In this document: positions 17,554 through 26,404 of the stretch, in pieces
How the letters are laid out: the number at the start of each line of letters is the position of its first letter
How positions within the stretch are numbered: position 1 is the first letter of the stretch
NCBI RefSeq assembly: GCF_900129295.1
Contig: NZ_FQUU01000020.1
Span: forward strand, 20,017 to 84,016
DNA from: Flavisolibacter ginsengisoli DSM 18119
GTDB taxonomy: Bacteria; Bacteroidota; Bacteroidia; Chitinophagales; Chitinophagaceae
DNA length: 64,000 nucleotides
Reading direction: 5' to 3'
Translations under genes and position numbers: made by a program
Notes under the pieces: model-generated
The model's database searches: none
Seen by the model: the letters and a program-made list of their open reading frames with translations, nothing else
What the model was told of the DNA's origin: nothing

Positions 17554-17970
17554 ATGATCCAAAGAATTCAAAGCATTTGGTTACTACTGGTGGCTGCTTT
17601 TTGCGCCATTACTTTTCGTTTTCCTTTTGCCAACGGCGATTATTTAAAAGATACGGTACCTGCAAGTGTGCCCCTTGAGGCAACAACTACTATCTGGTTA
17701 AGTATCATTACCGTGGTAACAGGTGCTCTTGGTTTTGTTACCATCTTTCTTTTTGACAACAGGAAGCTCCAGTTAAAACTTTGCTACCTGGGCATTTTTC
17801 TTTCCATCATACTGCTGTCGATGTACTTTATAGAAATGACCAATTTTGGCAATAGCGTTATTGCCCTATGGTGCATCTTTCATTTTGCCATTCTGGGTAG
17901 TTATATTTTAGCTGCCAGAGGCATATGGAAGGATGAAAAACTGATCAGGAGTATGGACCGGTTGCGATAA
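17554..17970 (+). CDS. DUF4293 family membrane protein
   Basis: A 138-residue protein with four predicted membrane helices (about 7-24, 46-66, 74-94 and 102-122). The start MIQRIQSIWLLLVA and the overall plan match the Bacteroidota-specific DUF4293 family, whose function is unknown. It follows glyA by 10 bp and is closed by a strong terminator, so it is the last gene of the glyA operon. Confidence 0.9.
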   Translation: MIQRIQSIWLLLVAAFCAITFRFPFANGDYLKDTVPASVPLEATTTIWLSIITVVTGALGFVTIFLFDNRKLQLKLCYLGIFLSIILLSMYFIEMTNFGNSVIALWCIFHFAILGSYILAARGIWKDEKLIRSMDRLR

Positions 17971-17987
17971 GATCTTCCCATTGACCA

Positions 17988-18031
17988 TAAAAAAAGGCTG
18001 TTTCGAAACCTGCGAAACAGCCTTTTTTATT
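17988..18031 (+). terminator. Terminator of the glyA-DUF4293 operon
   Basis: AAAAAAGGCTGTTTCG and CGAAACAGCCTTTTTT form a 16-bp perfect stem around the loop AAACCTG, ending in a T-tract, 18 bp past the stop codon. Confidence 0.95.
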
Positions 18032-18184
18032 TCCTTCCCGCAACTTGCCTCCTTATCACCCTCTACTTTACTGGATTTATTCAACCATGACATCATTTTC
18101 AATTATACCAATGAATGTATAAAGACAAAGGTTCTCCCGGGTCAAACCGAAGATCTTCCATAGATATACCAGGCATATTCCAAG

Positions 18185-18262
18185 GATATCCCAACCCTTA
18201 TATAGTTGGGATATCTATGGGATATCTATGGGTCATCTATGGGATATCTATGGGATATCCTC
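18185..18262. repeat. 11-bp tandem repeat (GGGATATCTAT) with foldback
   Basis: Five head-to-tail copies of GGGATATCTAT occupy 18208-18262. The third copy differs at two bases (GGGTCATCTAT) and the last ends CTC. The first copy is also the right arm of a perfect 11-bp inverted repeat, GATATCCCAAC (18185-18195) and GTTGGGATATC (18205-18215). Further upstream, CCATAGATATACC (from about 18158) is roughly complementary to the repeat unit. There is no ORF in this 505-bp gap (17971-18475). Confidence 0.85.
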
Positions 18263-18411
18263 CCCTTAACCTGGACCCTGAACGGAACCCTACCTTCCGG
18301 GAGTATATAAAACCGTAAGAATACCCTGAAGTAGCAGGATAGGATCATTGAATGGCATGATTCAGGCACCCTTCACTCATTACACGGAATATGGGTCTGC
18401 AGACGATTGCC

Positions 18412-18456
18412 AATAAAAAAGGCCGGAAACTATGGATAACATAGTTTCCGGCCTTA
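18412..18456 (-). terminator. Terminator of the T9SS cargo gene (works both ways)
   Basis: GGCCGGAAACTATG / CATAGTTTCCGGCC form a 14-bp stem with a 5-nt loop. On the minus strand it is followed by TTTTTTATTG, 20 bp past the stop codon of the gene ending at 18476. Confidence 0.9.
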
Positions 18457-18475
18457 GATAAAAAAGTTGTTTAGC

Positions 18476-19576
18476 TTATTGCTTGATCACTTTCAGAGTT
18501 TCTGCACCGCCGGTACCGTTTTCAAAGCGTACCAGGTAAAGACCTGGTTTAGCTGTTGAAAGGTCAACCAGTGTTTGCTGGCTACCGGAATTGGGAACCA
18601 TAGATTTTACCAACCTGCCATCCGCAGAACTGATGCTTAACAAGCTGCCATTCACAGCTTCATTGTGTTGTACCGTCATTGTATTTTTGGAAGACATGTA
18701 TGCTTTCATTGGCACTGCAAATTGACCTCCCTTGAAAACTACCACAATGCTATACATGTATTTGCCATCATTATCTACAGATTTGATCCTGTAGAATCCT
18801 GTAGCCAAAGGCTTGTTGTCTACATAGCTGTATGAGCTGGACAGGCTTGCCTCAACAAATCCAATAGTTGTAAAGCCACGGCCATCACCGCTTCTTTGTA
18901 TTTCGTAACCTTTTACATTCTCCTGCATGTCAATGTTCCAGGTAAGGCCTACACCGGCATTAACGGCTTTAACATCAACACGTGCAAAATGAACCGGAAG
19001 TGGAGTAGCATTTGCAATCACACGTGTGATTTGGAAATCATCGAAAGTCAAAGAGCCTCTTCCAGAAGTACCAGGATCTGTAGTAAATACTATTACGAAA
19101 CGGAAAGGTGTAGAGGATGGATTGAAAAATAAATTGTTCACTTGAAGGCATTGCACTCCTGAAACTCCTTGCGATCCACTTGACACTGTACCTATAGGTA
19201 CTATGCCATTAGCACTTGTTTGAACATTAACAGTGTATGACGTAACCTTGGAACTTCCCCCTATTGTAAACCTTAAATTAACTGTTGGGGCAAGGGTTGT
19301 ATACGTGGGTGTAGTCAAGTGATAACTAGTATTCTCAGCCGCTGATGGAATACTAATATATTGTTGTGAACCCTGGATCACCTTTGTCCATCCTGTTCCT
19401 GAAAACCCTGATAAGCTGGTTGTTGATCCATCATTAAAATTGGCTCCTTCTGCTCCATTAAAATTTATGGAATTACAGGCGGTATTAGATAGTGGGGCCA
19501 ATGATACCTGGCTATAACTTTTTACGGTTACAAATGAACATGCGAGTGCTAAAGAGTAAGTAAAAATCCTTCTCAT
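18476..19576 (-). CDS. Secreted protein with T9SS type A sorting domain
   Basis: A 366-residue exported protein. It has a signal peptide (MRRIFTYSLALACSFVTVKSYSQ), a central beta-rich region rich in Ser, Thr and Gly (about 25-190), and a fibronectin-like segment (WNIDMQENVKGYEIQRSGDG, about 214-233) that often precedes the sorting domain. The last 80 residues contain LLSISSADGRLVKS, LSTAKPGLYLVRF and the basic end KVIKQ, as in the type A (por secretion) C-terminal domain recognised by the type IX machinery and cleaved at the surface. Its own activity is unknown. It is monocistronic. Confidence 0.9.
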   Translation of the reverse strand: MRRIFTYSLALACSFVTVKSYSQVSLAPLSNTACNSINFNGAEGANFNDGSTTSLSGFSGTGWTKVIQGSQQYISIPSAAENTSYHLTTPTYTTLAPTVNLRFTIGGSSKVTSYTVNVQTSANGIVPIGTVSSGSQGVSGVQCLQVNNLFFNPSSTPFRFVIVFTTDPGTSGRGSLTFDDFQITRVIANATPLPVHFARVDVKAVNAGVGLTWNIDMQENVKGYEIQRSGDGRGFTTIGFVEASLSSSYSYVDNKPLATGFYRIKSVDNDGKYMYSIVVVFKGGQFAVPMKAYMSSKNTMTVQHNEAVNGSLLSISSADGRLVKSMVPNSGSQQTLVDLSTAKPGLYLVRFENGTGGAETLKVIKQ

Positions 19577-19768
19577 GAGAATGCGTTTAAGTTTGAAAAA
19601 TCGGTTAAACGGCAGTCAGAGGAAAATTGGGGTTAGGATTTCGAGAAGGTATTGTAATTCAGAAGGCCTTTTCCAATGGATATGAGAGGATAGTACAAAC
19701 TTATATTGAATTTTCAAAGATTGCAATAGCAGCTCAACAATTTCTTCACTTATTTTATATGATTCCTG

Positions 19769-22627
19769 TCATAGAAACTGCCCGGTCCTGCTTTCCTTTA
19801 TTTTTTTGAGATCAGAAGGCTTTCCTTCAAACACCAGGTAACCCCCATCGGCACCTGCTTCGGGACCGAGGTCTATGACCCAGTCTGCACTTTTAATAAC
19901 ATCGGTATTATGCTCTATTACAATGATGGAATGGCCTTGTTCTATCAGGGCATTAAAGGAGGCCAGGAGTTTTTTGATATCGTGGAAGTGCAGCCCCGTT
20001 GTAGGTTCATCAAATATGAAGAGGATCTTGCCAATGTTTTTTCCTTTTCCTAAAAAAGAAGCCAGCTTCACTCTTTGGGCTTCACCACCGGAAAGGGTAT
20101 CTGAAGATTGTCCCAGTTTGACATATCCAAGACCTACATCGCTCAGGGGCCTGATACATCCACTGATATTTTTTTCGTCCTTAAAGAACTCAATGGCCTC
20201 GTCCACGCTCATTTCCAATACCTCAAACACATTCTTGCCTTTGTATTGCACTTCAAGCACTTCCTCCTTGAATTTTTTACCATGGCAAACTTCGCAAGTG
20301 AGGTGCACATCGGCCAGGAACTGCATTTCCACAATCTTCTCGCCTTCACCCTTACAGGCGTCGCAACGTCCACCATCTACGTTAAAGGAGAAATGCTTGG
20401 GCTGAAAACCCCGCATTTTACTCAAAGGCTGAGAGGAGAACAGGTCCCTGATATTGTCCCAAGCCTTGATATAGGTAACGGGATTGCTGCGTGAGGATTT
20501 TCCAATTGGATTCTGGTCAACCATTTCCACGCTGGCTATAGAGTCAGTATTACCTTTTATACTTCTATGGAAACCCACTTTATCAGCCGCTTCACCATGC
20601 AATTTCTTAAGTGCAGGAAAGAGTATATGCTTGATAAGAGTGGTTTTTCCGCTACCACTGACTCCACTTACCACACAGAGTACATTTAATGGAAATTCAA
20701 CAGTAACATCTTTTAAGTTATGCTGGCGGGCTCCTTCGATAGTGATGGATTCATTCCACTTCCTCACCTTTGCCGGGGCATCAATGCGAAGCTCACCTTT
20801 TAAATATTTTCCCGTCAGACTTTCGGGGTTTTTAATGATAGCGTCATAATCTCCTGAAGCAATGACCTCGCCACCCAAATGGGATGCTAAGGGACCCATA
20901 TCAATAATATGGTCCGCTTCACGCATCATCATTTCATCGTGTTCTACCACCACTACTGTATTGCCAAGGTCACGCAGTTCTTTAAGTACACTGATCAAAT
21001 TATTGGTATCCCGTGGATGAAGGCCTATGGAAGGCTCGTCAAGGATATACAAGGAATTGGTAAGGTTGCTGCCCAGGCTTCTGGTTAACTGAATACGCTG
21101 GCTTTCACCGCCGCTGAGCGTATTGGCCAGCCGATTCAGGGATAAATAACCTAAGCCCACGCTAAGCATTGTATCAATACGGTGATTGATCTCTATAAGG
21201 ATCCTTTTAGCTACCTGCGCCTCAAATGGTGTAAACTCTTTGGATGCATTGTCAAACCACACCCGCAGGTCACGTATAGGCATTTCACTAAGCTCCCCAA
21301 TATGTTTACCATTTACTTTGATGTATAGGGCTTCTTTACGCAACCTGTAGCCCTGGCAATCGGGGCATAAGGTCCTACCCCGGTACCTGCTTAAAATAAC
21401 TCTGTACTGAACCTTATACAGGTTTTGCTCAACTTCCTTAAAGAAATCATTGATACCATTTACAAACTGGTTCCCTTCCCATAACACCTTGTATTGTTCA
21501 GGGGTAAGATCTGCAATAGCCTTATGAACCGGGAAATCAAACTTTCGGGCATTGCGGATAAAATCTTCTTTCCATTTGCCCAGCTTTTCTCCTTTCCAGG
21601 GAGCTACCGCACCTTCATAAACACTTAAAAGCTTATTAGGTATTACCAGGTCATCGTCAATGCCAAGCACCAGGGAAAAGCCCTCACATGTGGGACAAGC
21701 CCCATAAGGATTGTTGAATGACAATAGATTAGGTGATGGCTCTTCAAAGTTGATCCCGTCAAGCTCAAACCTGTTATTAAAAGAAAGTAGTTTCTCTCCG
21801 TTCACTTCAAGGTACACATCCCCTTCTCCCTCATAAAATGCAGTTCCAATTGAGTCAGAAAGCCTGTGGATATCATCTTCGTCAAATTTCTTTACCACAA
21901 TACGATCTATGAGCACATATACATTTTCAGGGTAGGTAAAAGCTTCAATAAAATCACCAGGTGAAGACAAAAGTTCCTCAATATGGTAAATCTTACCCTC
22001 TTTGACAGGGTTTTCCTTTTGAACATGAGAAAAAGGAGAAACATAGATCCGGCTGAACCCCTTTTGCATTAATATATTCAGTTCTTCCCTTTCGTCCCTA
22101 TTGCGATGTTGTTTAAAGGCCGCCAGGATAAAAGCTTTATTGCCTTCCTTAAGGTGCACTATAGCATCCAGTACATCTATTACATCATCTTTCTTAACCA
22201 CCCTTCCTGAAATGGGAGATATGGTTTTTCCGGCACGGGCAAAAAGTAACCTTAAGTAATCATAGATCTCAGTCATGCTGCCCACAGTGCTGCGGGGAGT
22301 GCGGGTTATGACCTTTTGTTCGATAGCAATGGCCGGGGCCAATCCTTTGATATAGTCCACATCCGGCTTATCCATGCGATTCAGGAATTGGCGCACATAA
22401 GCACTAAGACTTTCAGCATACCTGCGCTGACCCTCTGCAAACAGGGTGTCGATTGTCAGTGAAGATTTTCCCGAGCCGGAAACGCCGGTAACCACAATAA
22501 ACTTATTGCGGGGGAAACTGACATCTATATTTTTAAGATTATGTACCCGGGCTCCCTTTATAAATATAGAATCCGCGGTACCATTGTCCTTTGCCTGTTT
22601 TTTAGCCTTTGCTGTCTTTTCTTTCAT
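19769..22627 (-). CDS. uvrA: Excinuclease ABC subunit A
   Basis: UvrA dimers find bulky DNA lesions and load UvrB in nucleotide excision repair. The protein of about 952 residues has two ABC modules: first Walker A GVSGSGKSSL (about 48), second Walker A GVSGSGKTTL (about 659), and signatures LSGGESQRIQL and LSGGEAQRVKL. It has CxxC pairs for zinc: CPTCEG and CPDCQG in the first half, CDACKG and CEVCHG in the second. The ATG at 22627 (MKEKTAK) is preferred over a GTG three codons upstream. The protein ends SRTGQFL. No other excision genes are adjacent, as is usual. Confidence 0.98.
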   Translation of the reverse strand: MKEKTAKAKKQAKDNGTADSIFIKGARVHNLKNIDVSFPRNKFIVVTGVSGSGKSSLTIDTLFAEGQRRYAESLSAYVRQFLNRMDKPDVDYIKGLAPAIAIEQKVITRTPRSTVGSMTEIYDYLRLLFARAGKTISPISGRVVKKDDVIDVLDAIVHLKEGNKAFILAAFKQHRNRDEREELNILMQKGFSRIYVSPFSHVQKENPVKEGKIYHIEELLSSPGDFIEAFTYPENVYVLIDRIVVKKFDEDDIHRLSDSIGTAFYEGEGDVYLEVNGEKLLSFNNRFELDGINFEEPSPNLLSFNNPYGACPTCEGFSLVLGIDDDLVIPNKLLSVYEGAVAPWKGEKLGKWKEDFIRNARKFDFPVHKAIADLTPEQYKVLWEGNQFVNGINDFFKEVEQNLYKVQYRVILSRYRGRTLCPDCQGYRLRKEALYIKVNGKHIGELSEMPIRDLRVWFDNASKEFTPFEAQVAKRILIEINHRIDTMLSVGLGYLSLNRLANTLSGGESQRIQLTRSLGSNLTNSLYILDEPSIGLHPRDTNNLISVLKELRDLGNTVVVVEHDEMMMREADHIIDMGPLASHLGGEVIASGDYDAIIKNPESLTGKYLKGELRIDAPAKVRKWNESITIEGARQHNLKDVTVEFPLNVLCVVSGVSGSGKTTLIKHILFPALKKLHGEAADKVGFHRSIKGNTDSIASVEMVDQNPIGKSSRSNPVTYIKAWDNIRDLFSSQPLSKMRGFQPKHFSFNVDGGRCDACKGEGEKIVEMQFLADVHLTCEVCHGKKFKEEVLEVQYKGKNVFEVLEMSVDEAIEFFKDEKNISGCIRPLSDVGLGYVKLGQSSDTLSGGEAQRVKLASFLGKGKNIGKILFIFDEPTTGLHFHDIKKLLASFNALIEQGHSIIVIEHNTDVIKSADWVIDLGPEAGADGGYLVFEGKPSDLKKIKESRTGQFL

Positions 22628-22879
22628 TATTGTCACGCAAAAATAAGAACATGCTAAATAGTTTAGTTTGAAGGTTAACAGTTCTTTTAGGAAAAGAATC
22701 CAGGGAAGTGCAATAAAAATTGTGAAAATTGAAAAAGAATTCTATTTTTAGGATAAGAAAATAATCCTATTCTATAAAACCACTAAAACACTTCTCGCCT
22801 ATCGCTTAAACTTCTACTCTGTTTTTTTTATTATTTATTGTTCGTCCATATCCGAAGACCACCTAAACTGTAGGAGTTT

Positions 22880-23461
22880 ATGAATTTATTATCCAGACTG
22901 TCCGACCACGAGCTCATCAACTCGTTTACCACAGGTAATGTTAACGCTTTGGAAACCCTTGTATTGCGTCACAAGGAAAAGCTTTATACCTCTATCTTCT
23001 TCCTGGTGAAGGACAAGTATCTTGCCGAAGATATCTTCCAGGATGTTTTTATCAGAATTATAGATACTATACGTAGTGGCCGCTACACGGAGGAAGGTAA
23101 GTTTCTTCCCTGGGCTATGCGTATTGCTCATAACCTGTGTGTTGATCACTTTAGAAAAGTAAAGCGTACACCTGTTATTAAAAACAGTGAAGATCAGGAT
23201 ATTTTCGAGGTCCTTAATTTCACTGAAGATTGTGCCGAAACCAAAATGATCAAGCGCCAGAGTTATAACAGGGTGAAAGACATGCTGGATCTTTTACCAG
23301 AGGACCAAAGAGAAGTGATCATCCTGAGGCATTATGGCGATATGAGTTTTAAAGAGATTGCAGCCGTCACCAATTGCAGCATCAATACAGCGCTGGGAAG
23401 AATGCGTTATGGATTGATCAACCTTAGAAAGATGATGATGCAAAAACAAATTGCACTGTAA
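22880..23461 (+). CDS. ECF-type RNA polymerase sigma-70 factor
   Basis: A 193-residue group 4 sigma factor. Region 2 (about 24-90) has LVLRHKEKLY, DKYLAEDIFQDVFIRI and FLPWAMRIAHNLCVDHFRK. Region 4 (about 133-185) has LLPEDQREVIILRHYGDMSFKEIA with the helix-turn-helix SINTALGRMRYGL. Region 3 is absent, as expected. No anti-sigma gene is next to it, so its activity may be set by its own expression or by a distant regulator. It is monocistronic, followed by two hairpins (23494-23547 and 23556-23587). Confidence 0.94.
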   Translation: MNLLSRLSDHELINSFTTGNVNALETLVLRHKEKLYTSIFFLVKDKYLAEDIFQDVFIRIIDTIRSGRYTEEGKFLPWAMRIAHNLCVDHFRKVKRTPVIKNSEDQDIFEVLNFTEDCAETKMIKRQSYNRVKDMLDLLPEDQREVIILRHYGDMSFKEIAAVTNCSINTALGRMRYGLINLRKMMMQKQIAL

Positions 23462-23493
23462 TAATGAGGACCTGAAGTCTTCATAGAAGATAT

Positions 23494-23547
23494 GTCATTC
23501 TTATTCTCCCACTACATGCTTGCCGTAGTAGGTTGAATAAGAATGAC
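23494..23547. repeat. Long inverted repeat in the 3' region of the sigma gene
   Basis: GTCATTCTTATTC (23494-23506) and GAATAAGAATGAC (23535-23547) are perfect 13-bp arms. Inside them, CCCACTAC and GTAGTAGG extend the stem with one mismatch, leaving a loop of about 10 nt. It lies 33 bp after the sigma-factor stop and just before a terminator. Confidence 0.85.
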
Positions 23548-23555
23548 GCCCAATT

Positions 23556-23587
23556 AAAAATGCTCCTTTAGAGGAGCATTTTTTTAT
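23556..23587. terminator. Bidirectional terminator between the sigma gene and fabI
   Basis: AAAAATGCTCC-TTTAGA-GGAGCATTTTT stem with T-tracts on both strands. It serves the sigma gene (plus strand) and fabI (minus strand, stop 20 bp away). Confidence 0.9.
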
Positions 23588-23606
23588 ATAACCATACTAT
23601 GTTCAA

Positions 23607-24425
23607 TTATTGTGCAGGCATCATTTTATCTACAATGGCCTGGGATACACCTGTGAAGCTGAATCCACCATCATGAAACAGGTTCTGCATCGTAACATAC
23701 CTGGTAAGATCGCTAAATAAGGTGGTGCAATAATTAGCGCAATCTTCGGCAGAAGCATTGCCCAGTGGACTCATATTATCTGCATAATCAACAAAGGCAT
23801 CAAAACCCTTTACCCCGCTCCCGGCTGTAGTGCGTGTGGGTGATTGAGACACTGTATTGACTCTTACTTTTTTACGAACTCCATAATGATAACCAAAACT
23901 CCTGGCCACGCTTTCCAATAAGGCTTTGGCATCTGCCATTTCATTATAATCAGGAAATACCCTTTGAGCAGCTATATAGGATAAACCGACAACACTACCC
24001 CATTCATTAATGGCATCCATATCCCAGGCTGTACGCAAAACCCTGTGAAGGCTCATAGCAGATATATCCATAGTTTTCTGGTTCCACTCGTAGTTCATCT
24101 CCGTATAGTGCTTGCCCTTTCTTACATTCAAACTCATTCCAATGGAATGTAACACGAAGTCTATGCCACCATTAAAATGCTTTTGTGCTTCTTCAAAAAG
24201 GTTTTTTAAATCATCCATATTAGTGACATCAGCACCAATAACAGGCGCCTGAACTTTTTCAGAAAGTTTATTAATCTCACCCATACGCAGCGCCACAGGG
24301 GCATTGGTTAGCACGATCTGTGCTCCCTGCTCGTGGCATTTTAAGGCCGTTTTCCAGGCAATGGATTTTTCGTCAAGCGCACCAAATATGATTCCTTTCT
24401 TACCTGCTAGAAGATTATTTGCCAT
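23607..24425 (-). CDS. fabI: Enoyl-[acyl-carrier-protein] reductase (NADH)
   Basis: FabI performs the last step of each fatty-acid elongation cycle. The 272-residue short-chain dehydrogenase-type protein has the FabI cofactor motif GKKGIIFGALDEKSIAW (about 8-24), the region LHSIGMSLN (about 90-98) and the catalytic Tyr-x6-Lys in YNEMADAKALLE (about 158-169). The nearby A-Q-R-V-F-P-D-Y is typical of FabI. It is the promoter-distal gene after recN and a small membrane-protein gene, 12 bp behind the latter. Confidence 0.97.
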   Translation of the reverse strand: MANNLLAGKKGIIFGALDEKSIAWKTALKCHEQGAQIVLTNAPVALRMGEINKLSEKVQAPVIGADVTNMDDLKNLFEEAQKHFNGGIDFVLHSIGMSLNVRKGKHYTEMNYEWNQKTMDISAMSLHRVLRTAWDMDAINEWGSVVGLSYIAAQRVFPDYNEMADAKALLESVARSFGYHYGVRKKVRVNTVSQSPTRTTAGSGVKGFDAFVDYADNMSPLGNASAEDCANYCTTLFSDLTRYVTMQNLFHDGGFSFTGVSQAIVDKMMPAQ

Positions 24426-24437
24426 AATAAGTTGATT

Positions 24438-24650
24438 TTATTGATGCTGCCCATACACAAATTTTAGTAACAGCCATACAAATATAAATGTATAGACAAA
24501 TGCCAGGGCAAGACCTGTGAACATATAGATTAAAAAACGGAGGAAAGAGGTGCGGGGTGCTAGCTTTTTTACTAATACCTGGTTGATATAATAAACAGGG
24601 ATTATGACAAATACAATAAAAGCTGCCAATCCTATCAGATCATGCTTCAT
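24438..24650 (-). CDS. Small two-helix membrane protein, unknown function
   Basis: A 70-residue protein starting MKHDLIGLAAF. It is almost entirely two membrane helices (about 4-26 and 36-64) joined by a basic loop KKLAPRTSF. I do not recognise a family. The ATG at 24650 lies 8 bp after the recN stop; an in-frame TTG at 24662 would instead overlap recN. The gene sits between recN and fabI in one transcription unit. Confidence 0.75.
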   Translation of the reverse strand: MKHDLIGLAAFIVFVIIPVYYINQVLVKKLAPRTSFLRFLIYMFTGLALAFVYTFIFVWLLLKFVYGQHQ

Positions 24651-24658
24651 TTGTCCAT

Positions 24659-26317
24659 TCAATTCATGATCATTTCCCTTGCATTTTCCATGGCAGCCGC
24701 AGTAGGCTTTTCACCACTTAACATCCTGGCAATGGCCACTATACGTTCGTCTGTGTTCAACAAGCGCATACCTGTAGTAACCGTATCATTTTTAAGTGCT
24801 TTATATACAAGATAGTGAGCATCGGCCTTACCGGCGATCTGTGGCTGGTGCGTGATACACAACACTTGCCTGGATGCCGCCAGTTCTTTCATAATGGCAC
24901 CTACCTGCCTGGCAGCTTCACCGGAAATACCCGTATCTATCTCGTCAAAAATAAGCGTGGGCATATTCATAGACCTGGCTACCAAAGATTTTATACAAAG
25001 CATTAAACGGCTCAATTCACCACCGCTTGCCACCTTTCTGATTGGCTGAAAATTATTGCTTTTGTTTGCATCAAATAAGAAGACCACATCATCAATGCCA
25101 TAATTATATAATGGCACTTTCCTGATCTCAACCTTTAAACGTGCATTAGGCATGCCCACAGGCCCAAGCATTTTATTGACCTGTTGCTCCAATGGCTTCA
25201 CCTGCGCCAGTCGGGCAACTGATATTTTAGAAGCCAGGTCTTCAGCCTCTGATAAAAGCTGCTGGTGCTTCTTTTCTGCTTTAGCAATGGCGTCATCTAT
25301 ATTCAAAACTTCCTGCAACCTGGCATTGAGGTCTGCATGAATACCAAGCAGTTCATTGGTTGTTTTCACACCATGCTTTTTAAGCAGTTTATAGCCTAAG
25401 GATATACGCTCATTGATCTTATCAATTGTGGAGGCATCGGAACCTATATGATCATTGATCCTTTCAGTTTCGTCCGCTATATCCTGCAATTCAAGGTATG
25501 AGGATTGCAGCCGCTGTACGAGTTGAGGAAGTTCGGGATGCAGATCTGCATATTGCTGCAGCTGACTACTCAATGTTTTTAAACGACGGATCAAAGGGGC
25601 TTCATCTTCTTCCAGTTCAAAATACGTTTTCGTGAGGGCGTTTTTAATTCCTTCTGCATTAGTGAGCATTTTTAATTCCTGCTCCAGTTCTTCCAGTTCA
25701 TTTTCCCGGAAGCCTGCTTCGTCCAACTCATTAAATTGAAACTGGTGGTAATCAAATTCTTTTTCAAAACGGCTCTTTTGCTCTGTCAGGAGGTCCAGTT
25801 CATGGGCCGCAGCCTGCATATCAGCATACAGCTGTCCATATTTTTTGAGGTTTTTGCTATTGCCTGCCAGCACATCCAATACTTCTCTCTGAAAGTCGGT
25901 TTGCCCCAACTCCAATGTATCAAATTGCTGGTGAAGATCCACGAGCAAGCTGCTTAATTGATTCAACTGGCTAAGGTTAACAGGTGTATCATTAATGAAA
26001 GCCCGTGATTTGCCATTAGGAGCGAGTTCCCTGCGCACGGTTAATTCATCTAAAACATCCAATTCATTAGCTTTAAGAAAGCTGACCACATGGCTGTCTG
26101 AGGCCTCGCCCTTAAAACAACCTTCCACTACACATTTGCTATCTTTATTCTTTAAAATATTACTTTCAGACCTCTGGCCCAATATCAATCCCAATGCACC
26201 GACAATGATTGATTTGCCTGCCCCTGTTTCACCTGTTATAATATTCAGATTGGATGAAAAGTCAATTTCCAATTGTTCTATTATAGCATAATTGCGGATA
26301 GATAACCTGCTCAACAT
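24659..26317 (-). CDS. recN: DNA repair protein RecN
   Basis: An SMC-like ATPase that acts at double-strand breaks. The start MLSRLSIRNYAII (ATG 26317, 552 residues) is the family's usual N-terminus; a longer frame to 26353 would add 12 unrelated residues. Walker A is GETGAGKSII (about 37), followed by a long coiled-coil middle (about 150-350). The C-terminal ATPase half has the signature VASGGELSRLMLCIK (about 430) and Walker B TLIFDEIDTGISG. It heads an apparent operon with a small membrane-protein gene and fabI. Confidence 0.96.
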   Translation of the reverse strand: MLSRLSIRNYAIIEQLEIDFSSNLNIITGETGAGKSIIVGALGLILGQRSESNILKNKDSKCVVEGCFKGEASDSHVVSFLKANELDVLDELTVRRELAPNGKSRAFINDTPVNLSQLNQLSSLLVDLHQQFDTLELGQTDFQREVLDVLAGNSKNLKKYGQLYADMQAAAHELDLLTEQKSRFEKEFDYHQFQFNELDEAGFRENELEELEQELKMLTNAEGIKNALTKTYFELEEDEAPLIRRLKTLSSQLQQYADLHPELPQLVQRLQSSYLELQDIADETERINDHIGSDASTIDKINERISLGYKLLKKHGVKTTNELLGIHADLNARLQEVLNIDDAIAKAEKKHQQLLSEAEDLASKISVARLAQVKPLEQQVNKMLGPVGMPNARLKVEIRKVPLYNYGIDDVVFLFDANKSNNFQPIRKVASGGELSRLMLCIKSLVARSMNMPTLIFDEIDTGISGEAARQVGAIMKELAASRQVLCITHQPQIAGKADAHYLVYKALKNDTVTTGMRLLNTDERIVAIARMLSGEKPTAAAMENAREMIMN

Positions 26318-26354
26318 AATCAGTGACAAATTAAAGCATTTCCTATTTCTCAAA

Positions 26355-26383
26355 TAAAAAAAGCCGCTATTTTAGAGCGGCTT
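26355..26383 (-). terminator. Terminator of the zinc-ribbon gene
   Basis: On the minus strand AAGCCGCT-CTAAAAT-AGCGGCTT is followed by TTTTTATTTG, 22 bp past the stop codon at 26405 and upstream of recN. Confidence 0.88.
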
Positions 26384-26404
26384 CTGAATAAATATTTAAC
26401 GTTC

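Noticed and set aside
18208..18262. CRISPR array
   Set aside because: The 11-bp units are directly adjacent with no spacers, and no cas genes are present.
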